Positions 40,286-43,548 of a stretch of 43,548 bases of DNA are shown in pieces. Source of the DNA: an uncultured Muribaculaceae bacterium (lineage in GTDB: Bacteria > Bacteroidota > Bacteroidia > Bacteroidales > Muribaculaceae). Where the stretch lies: NCBI GenBank assembly GCA_910584525.1, contig CAJUAT010000015.1, forward strand, positions 1 through 43,548. The letters are read 5' to 3'. Position numbers and translations under genes: made by a program. Position 1 is the first letter of the stretch. Each line of letters starts with the position of its first letter. The notes beneath the pieces were generated by a model. It did no database searches, was not told where the DNA came from, and saw nothing but the letters and a program-made list of their open reading frames with translations.

Positions 40286-40293
40286 TAATTTTG
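40286..40293 (+). promoter_or_regulatory. -10-like box for queA
   Basis: TAATTTTG; the region where TTTG is expected (about 40263-40267) has only a T-rich run. It diverges from the tRNA-Val promoter. No riboswitch was recognised in the 60-nt leader. Confidence 0.5.
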
Positions 40294-40354
40294 CATTGGA
40301 CTCGCCGGAAATCCTCTCCCAGTTACCTGCTCCGGCTACTTATTCTTATATATA

Positions 40355-41596
40355 ATGAGTGTCAGAGACATCAGAATAGAAGATTATAATTATCCTTTGT
40401 CCGACAGTCGGATAGCGCGTTATCCGCTTGCCGACCGCGCTTCATGTCGTCTGTTGGCGGCCGATGATGCCGGAAATTTCAGGCATCTCCATTTTTCAGA
40501 CCTCCCCGCGCTTCTCCCTGAAGGTGCTCTGCTGGCCTGCAACGATACCAGAGTGATCAACGCCCGTATAGAAATGCATAAGCCTACCGGTTCCCGTATC
40601 GAGATATTCCTCCTTGAGCCGGTAAGTCCTGTCGACTACGTGTTGATGTTCCAGGCCAAGGGTAGCTGCCGCTGGAGTTGTCTGGTAGGAAACCGCAAGA
40701 AATGGAAGGAGGGCGAGCTCGTAAAGGAGATAGAAGTCAACGGCGTTGCTGTAAGGCTGTCGGCCGTGATTGTGGGTCGACTTCCCGGCAATGCCTTCGA
40801 AGTGGAGTTCTCTTGGGATGTGCCGGAAGTCAACTGGGCATCGGTGGTCGAGGCTGCCGGGCAGATTCCCATACCGCCATATCTCAACAGAGAGTCGGAG
40901 AAGAGCGATGAGGATGATTACCAGACGGTATATGCCCGGATGCAGGGGTCGGTGGCGGCTCCTACAGCAGGATTGCATTTTACCGATGGACTGATAGCGG
41001 AAATAAAGGGCCGGGGAGTGACGATGCTGCCGGTGACGCTGCATGTGGGTGCCGGCACATTCCAGCCTGTCAAGGCCGACACTATCGGCGGCCATCCCAT
41101 GCATACGGAGACCTTCACCGTGACTGAGGCTGCCGTCAGGGAGCTTGTCGACGCTCTCGAGGCTGGGCGCCCCGTGGCGGCTGTGGGCACTACCACCGTA
41201 AGAACCCTCGAATCCCTTCCGCGTCTCGGCTTCAACATCATGTCGGGCGATGAATCGTTGCACGTGGACCAGTGGCAGGCTTATGAAGAACCCGATTACG
41301 ATACCGCCGAGGCTTTGAGGGCGTTGCTGCGATATATGAAGGAGTCGGGCGTAGGCTCGCTGACGGCCGCCACTTCCATCATGATAGCCCCCGGCTTCAG
41401 GTGGCGTGTAGTCAACGCTATGGTCACCAACTTCCATCAACCTCAGTCGACGCTCCTTCTCCTGGTGGCTTCTTTTCTCGGCGACGACACCGGCGACAGC
41501 CCGTTATGGAGGCGTTATTACGACGAGGCGCTCGACCGTGGCTATCGTTTCCTGTCGTACGGCGACGCATGTTTTTTCACGCATGCCGCAAGATAA
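40355..41596 (+). CDS. queA: S-adenosylmethionine:tRNA ribosyltransferase-isomerase
   Basis: Makes epoxyqueuosine in the wobble position of GUN tRNAs by moving the ribosyl part of SAM to preQ1. The 413 residues are longer than E. coli QueA (356), as in many Bacteroidales copies. The start matches DIRIEDYNYPLSDSRIARYPL. The blocks LACNDTRVINARI, GQIPIPPYLNRESEKSDEDDYQTVYA, SVAAPTAGLHFT, LHVGAGTFQPV, VGTTTVRTLES and NFHQPQSTLLLLVASF are all present. aroA follows after 6 bp. Confidence 0.95.
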   Translation: MSVRDIRIEDYNYPLSDSRIARYPLADRASCRLLAADDAGNFRHLHFSDLPALLPEGALLACNDTRVINARIEMHKPTGSRIEIFLLEPVSPVDYVLMFQAKGSCRWSCLVGNRKKWKEGELVKEIEVNGVAVRLSAVIVGRLPGNAFEVEFSWDVPEVNWASVVEAAGQIPIPPYLNRESEKSDEDDYQTVYARMQGSVAAPTAGLHFTDGLIAEIKGRGVTMLPVTLHVGAGTFQPVKADTIGGHPMHTETFTVTEAAVRELVDALEAGRPVAAVGTTTVRTLESLPRLGFNIMSGDESLHVDQWQAYEEPDYDTAEALRALLRYMKESGVGSLTAATSIMIAPGFRWRVVNAMVTNFHQPQSTLLLLVASFLGDDTGDSPLWRRYYDEALDRGYRFLSYGDACFFTHAAR

Positions 41597-41602
41597 AAGC
41601 CT

Positions 41603-42901
41603 ATGGGAGTGCCGGTTGTCGTGAGCTATGACTGTAGAGCTGTCCGGAAGCTTGTGTGTCTTCCTGGCTCTAAGAGCATAGCCGCCAGGGCTTTGGTGAG
41701 CCGGTTTGTGCGCGGACTCGACACGCGTCTGGTCAATCTTCCCTCCTGCGATGATACTCGTGAGCTCGCCGGTGCTGTGGCCGCGCTTGCCGAGGCTTAT
41801 CCACATGCCGCCGAGTTGATTAGCGAGTATGGTGAGCTGCCTCCGCGCGAGATGTGCTTCAACCTCGGCAACGGGGCCACTACCCTGAGGTATTTTCTGG
41901 CTTTGGCGGCCTCTATGCCCGGGTTGGTGGCGCATATTGACTGTGGCGAAGGCTTGCGACGACGACCCTTGAAACCTCTCATCGACGAATTGAGGGCTCA
42001 CGGCGCTGAAATTTCCTGCCATGGCATGGAGGGGTATGCACCCCTTACTGTGTTCGGACGCCGCCTCGCAGGTGGCGATATCAATGCCGACACGTCGGTA
42101 AGCTCTCAGTTCGTGTCGGCGCTCATGCTCGCCTCTCCCTTGTGGTCGTCGCCCATAGGCGCTCTTCCCTCCGCCAGTGTCTCGGCGCCTTATATAACAA
42201 TGACCCGGAAGGTGATGGAGCGGTTCGACAGCTCTCCCGCCGAGTATGTCATAGAGAGCGACTGGTCGGCGGCAAGCTATTTATATGAGCTTGCCATGGC
42301 ATGTCCGGGCAGAGAGATAATGATAGAATCGCTGACTCTGCCGGAAGTGTCGCTGCAGGGCGACGCAATGTGCCAGCAGCTGTTCGGCTGGCTGGGCGTT
42401 GAGACACGGCGGCTCGACGGCAACCCCGACGGACCGGCGGAAGTATGCGGCATAGCCTCCCGGATCGCCGACATGCGTAGCCTCAACGTGCCCGTATGCT
42501 TCGACTTGGGAAAAGTGCCCGACCTTACGCCGGCTCTTGCCGTGGCCTTATGTATGGCTGGCCTTCCATTTGACCTCTCGGGCATAGCGCATCTCCGTTT
42601 TAAGGAATGCGACCGTATAGCGGCCCTCTCCGCAGAACTCGACAAGGCCGGCTATGCCGTGGCTGGTAACGGCGACTCTTTATTATGGAGCGGGCGGCGC
42701 TTGCCCGTTGCCGACGACGAGGCTTTCAGCTCGTGGAACGACCATCGCATGGTTATGGCGCTCGCTATGCTGGCTGTCAGTAGAAAATATGTGGCCATCA
42801 AGGATGCCGAGGTTGTGGCAAAGTCCTTTCCCGACTTCTTCGTGCAGCTGCGGCGCCTCGGTTTTGATGTAAGAATTCCCGGGTCGGGAAAGATTGTCTA
42901 A
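41603..42901 (+). CDS. aroA: 3-phosphoshikimate 1-carboxyvinyltransferase (EPSP synthase)
   Basis: Sixth step of the shikimate pathway, joining PEP to shikimate 3-phosphate. The 432 residues are divergent, as usual in Bacteroidota, but keep the family blocks: LPGSKSIAARAL near the N-terminus, NLGNGATTLRYFLALAA (the GNAGTxxR region, read as GNGATTLR), RRRPLKPLIDELRAHGAEI, SSQFVSALML, KVPDLTPALAVAL, FKECDRIAALSAEL and WNDHRMVMAL. It lies between queA and a small membrane protein on the same strand (6- and 19-bp gaps). No other aro gene is present. Confidence 0.93.
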   Translation: MGVPVVVSYDCRAVRKLVCLPGSKSIAARALVSRFVRGLDTRLVNLPSCDDTRELAGAVAALAEAYPHAAELISEYGELPPREMCFNLGNGATTLRYFLALAASMPGLVAHIDCGEGLRRRPLKPLIDELRAHGAEISCHGMEGYAPLTVFGRRLAGGDINADTSVSSQFVSALMLASPLWSSPIGALPSASVSAPYITMTRKVMERFDSSPAEYVIESDWSAASYLYELAMACPGREIMIESLTLPEVSLQGDAMCQQLFGWLGVETRRLDGNPDGPAEVCGIASRIADMRSLNVPVCFDLGKVPDLTPALAVALCMAGLPFDLSGIAHLRFKECDRIAALSAELDKAGYAVAGNGDSLLWSGRRLPVADDEAFSSWNDHRMVMALAMLAVSRKYVAIKDAEVVAKSFPDFFVQLRRLGFDVRIPGSGKIV

Positions 42902-42920
42902 TTTATAAAGGAAATAAAGG

Positions 42921-43388
42921 ATGATAGGAGCTTTGTGGATATTGTTGTTCATCATAGTGGTGGGCATTGTGTTGTATCTCTTCGAGTTGCGCGGCCGCAG
43001 AAAGGATGGTGCTTCGGAGTCGGCGTCAGATGAAGCGTTGCAAGAGGAGAGTGCTGAGCTTCCCGAACAGCCGGAAGCGGAGGCCGATAGCGGGCATGAA
43101 TCGAATGGTGTATGTTGCGGCATGCACTTGGTATGCGAAAAAGATTCCCTTTCGCCGGTATCGACGAAGGTGGAATATTATGACGACGAGGAACTCGACC
43201 GCTTCATAGGCAGAGAGGCTGACAGCTATACACCCGAGGAGACTGATGAATTTCAGGATGTTCTGCTGACGTTGCGTCCCGAAGATGCGCCCGGCTGGGC
43301 GCGGAGTATTACCATGCGACGCATCAATTTACCCCCTGTGGTAAGGGACGAATTGCTGATGATTGTCAACGAGCAGCGAAATAAATAG
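42921..43388 (+). CDS. Small membrane-anchored protein with CCxxHxxC motif, function unknown
   Basis: The 155 residues start with one membrane helix (IGALWILLFIIVVGIVLYLF, about 2-21). A basic stop (RGRRK) puts the long remainder in the cytoplasm if the N-terminus faces out. An acidic, Glu-rich linker (about 28-60) follows. Then comes the conserved part GVCCGMHLVCEKDS (63-76; Cys65, Cys66, His69, Cys72), KVEYYDDEELDRFIGREADSYTPEETDEFQDVL, and a C-terminal helical tail. The Cys/His set looks able to bind a metal or a small Fe-S or Zn site. I know of similar uncharacterised Bacteroidales proteins with the YYDDEELD block, but no function. It is the third gene of the queA-aroA unit. Confidence 0.8.
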   Translation: MIGALWILLFIIVVGIVLYLFELRGRRKDGASESASDEALQEESAELPEQPEAEADSGHESNGVCCGMHLVCEKDSLSPVSTKVEYYDDEELDRFIGREADSYTPEETDEFQDVLLTLRPEDAPGWARSITMRRINLPPVVRDELLMIVNEQRNK

Positions 43389-43425
43389 AGTCTAAAGGGT
43401 AGGGCGACCCTGTTTGAATCCTGAT

Positions 43426-43463
43426 AATCAATAATATTAAACAGAATTTAACATTTATTGATT
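43426..43463. repeat. AT-rich inverted repeat
   Basis: AATCAATAA (43426-43434) and TTATTGATT (43455-43463) form perfect 9-bp arms around a 20-nt AT-rich loop. It may be a protein-binding site in the space after the small membrane protein. Confidence 0.4.
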
Positions 43464-43464
43464 A

Positions 43465-43479
43465 AGCTGAAAATCAGCT
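43465..43479 (+). terminator. Possible weak terminator hairpin
   Basis: AGCTGA-AAA-TCAGCT, a 6-bp stem with no U-tract after it. It may end the queA unit or belong to the AT-rich element just before it. Confidence 0.3.
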
Positions 43480-43518
43480 CGTTAAGGTACCTCTAACAAA
43501 ATTAAACGGATATTGTTC

Positions 43519-43548
43519 ATGCAAATACTTGACAAAGGGGATTTGAGG
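43519..43548 (+). CDS. Possible start of a gene running off the window
   Basis: Ten open codons (MQILDKGDLR) follow an AT-rich stretch typical of translation starts here. The product cannot be named from this length, and the frame may be chance. Confidence 0.3.
   Translation, partial: MQILDKGDLR

Noticed and set aside
40294..40354. preQ1 riboswitch ahead of queA
   Set aside because: The 60-nt leader lacks a clear H-type pseudoknot core and A-rich tail, so I do not call one.
1..43548. CRISPR arrays, insertion sequences, prophage, restriction or toxin-antitoxin genes
   Set aside because: No spaced repeats, transposase, phage or defence motifs were found in any plausible reading frame.

Overview
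This window reads as the chromosome of a Bacteroidota anaerobe, order Bacteroidales. I would place it in or near the Muribaculaceae (S24-7 group) from overall protein character and a moderately high GC content, but that placement is inference. Supporting signs seen directly are: promoters of the Bacteroidetes type (TTTG, 19-20 nt, then TAnnTTTG) before many genes; start codons without Shine-Dalgarno sequences; DUF2027, DUF5683 and C10-peptidase genes; two secreted proteins ending in type IX secretion (T9SS)-like C-terminal domains; and a carboxynorspermidine-type polyamine gene. There is no phage, insertion sequence, integrase or CRISPR array. Most of the window is core housekeeping sequence, and coding density is very high.

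Layout. At the left edge a strong plus-strand promoter runs into the shared terminator of gap, which suggests a small RNA of about 70 nt. gap (minus) and mscL (plus) diverge from abutting -10-like boxes. Then follows a long block of minus-strand genes: nadB, an S41 protease and mfd; tRNA-Glu and rpsT; a flippase-like membrane protein, a membrane hypothetical, an LRR protein, carboxynorspermidine dehydrogenase and a GH31 glycosidase; and parA, parB, DUF5683, an MltD-like transglycosylase, nhaD, tsaE and birA. At about 22.1 kb the direction switches to plus: serS, then a tightly overlapping run of tail-anchored pseudokinase, GNAT, menG/ubiE, U32 protein and a glycosyltransferase-like protein, then a coiled-coil membrane protein and tRNA-Gln.

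From 29.8 to 40.2 kb the minus strand again dominates: C10 peptidase, aspartate-type aminotransferase, a tiny alanine-rich lipoprotein with its own promoter and terminator, and a chain sufB, phoH, DUF2027 protein and secreted GH13 amylase, followed by two identical tRNA-Val genes. The window closes on the plus strand with queA, aroA, a small membrane protein carrying a CCxxHxxC motif, and possibly the first codons of another gene.

How the genes work together. Several groups are coupled by overlapping starts and stops. The parAB group joins chromosome partition to cell-wall remodelling, ion homeostasis and tRNA t6A synthesis. The pseudokinase group joins a catalytically dead kinase-like membrane protein to menaquinone methylation, a probable Fe-S RNA-hydroxylation factor and surface-sugar synthesis. 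No single gene is an obviously new system. The points most worth a second look are the candidate small RNA, the pseudokinase operon, the orphan sufB with a secreted amylase in its operon, the repeat-built mini-lipoprotein, and the small CCxxHxxC protein.
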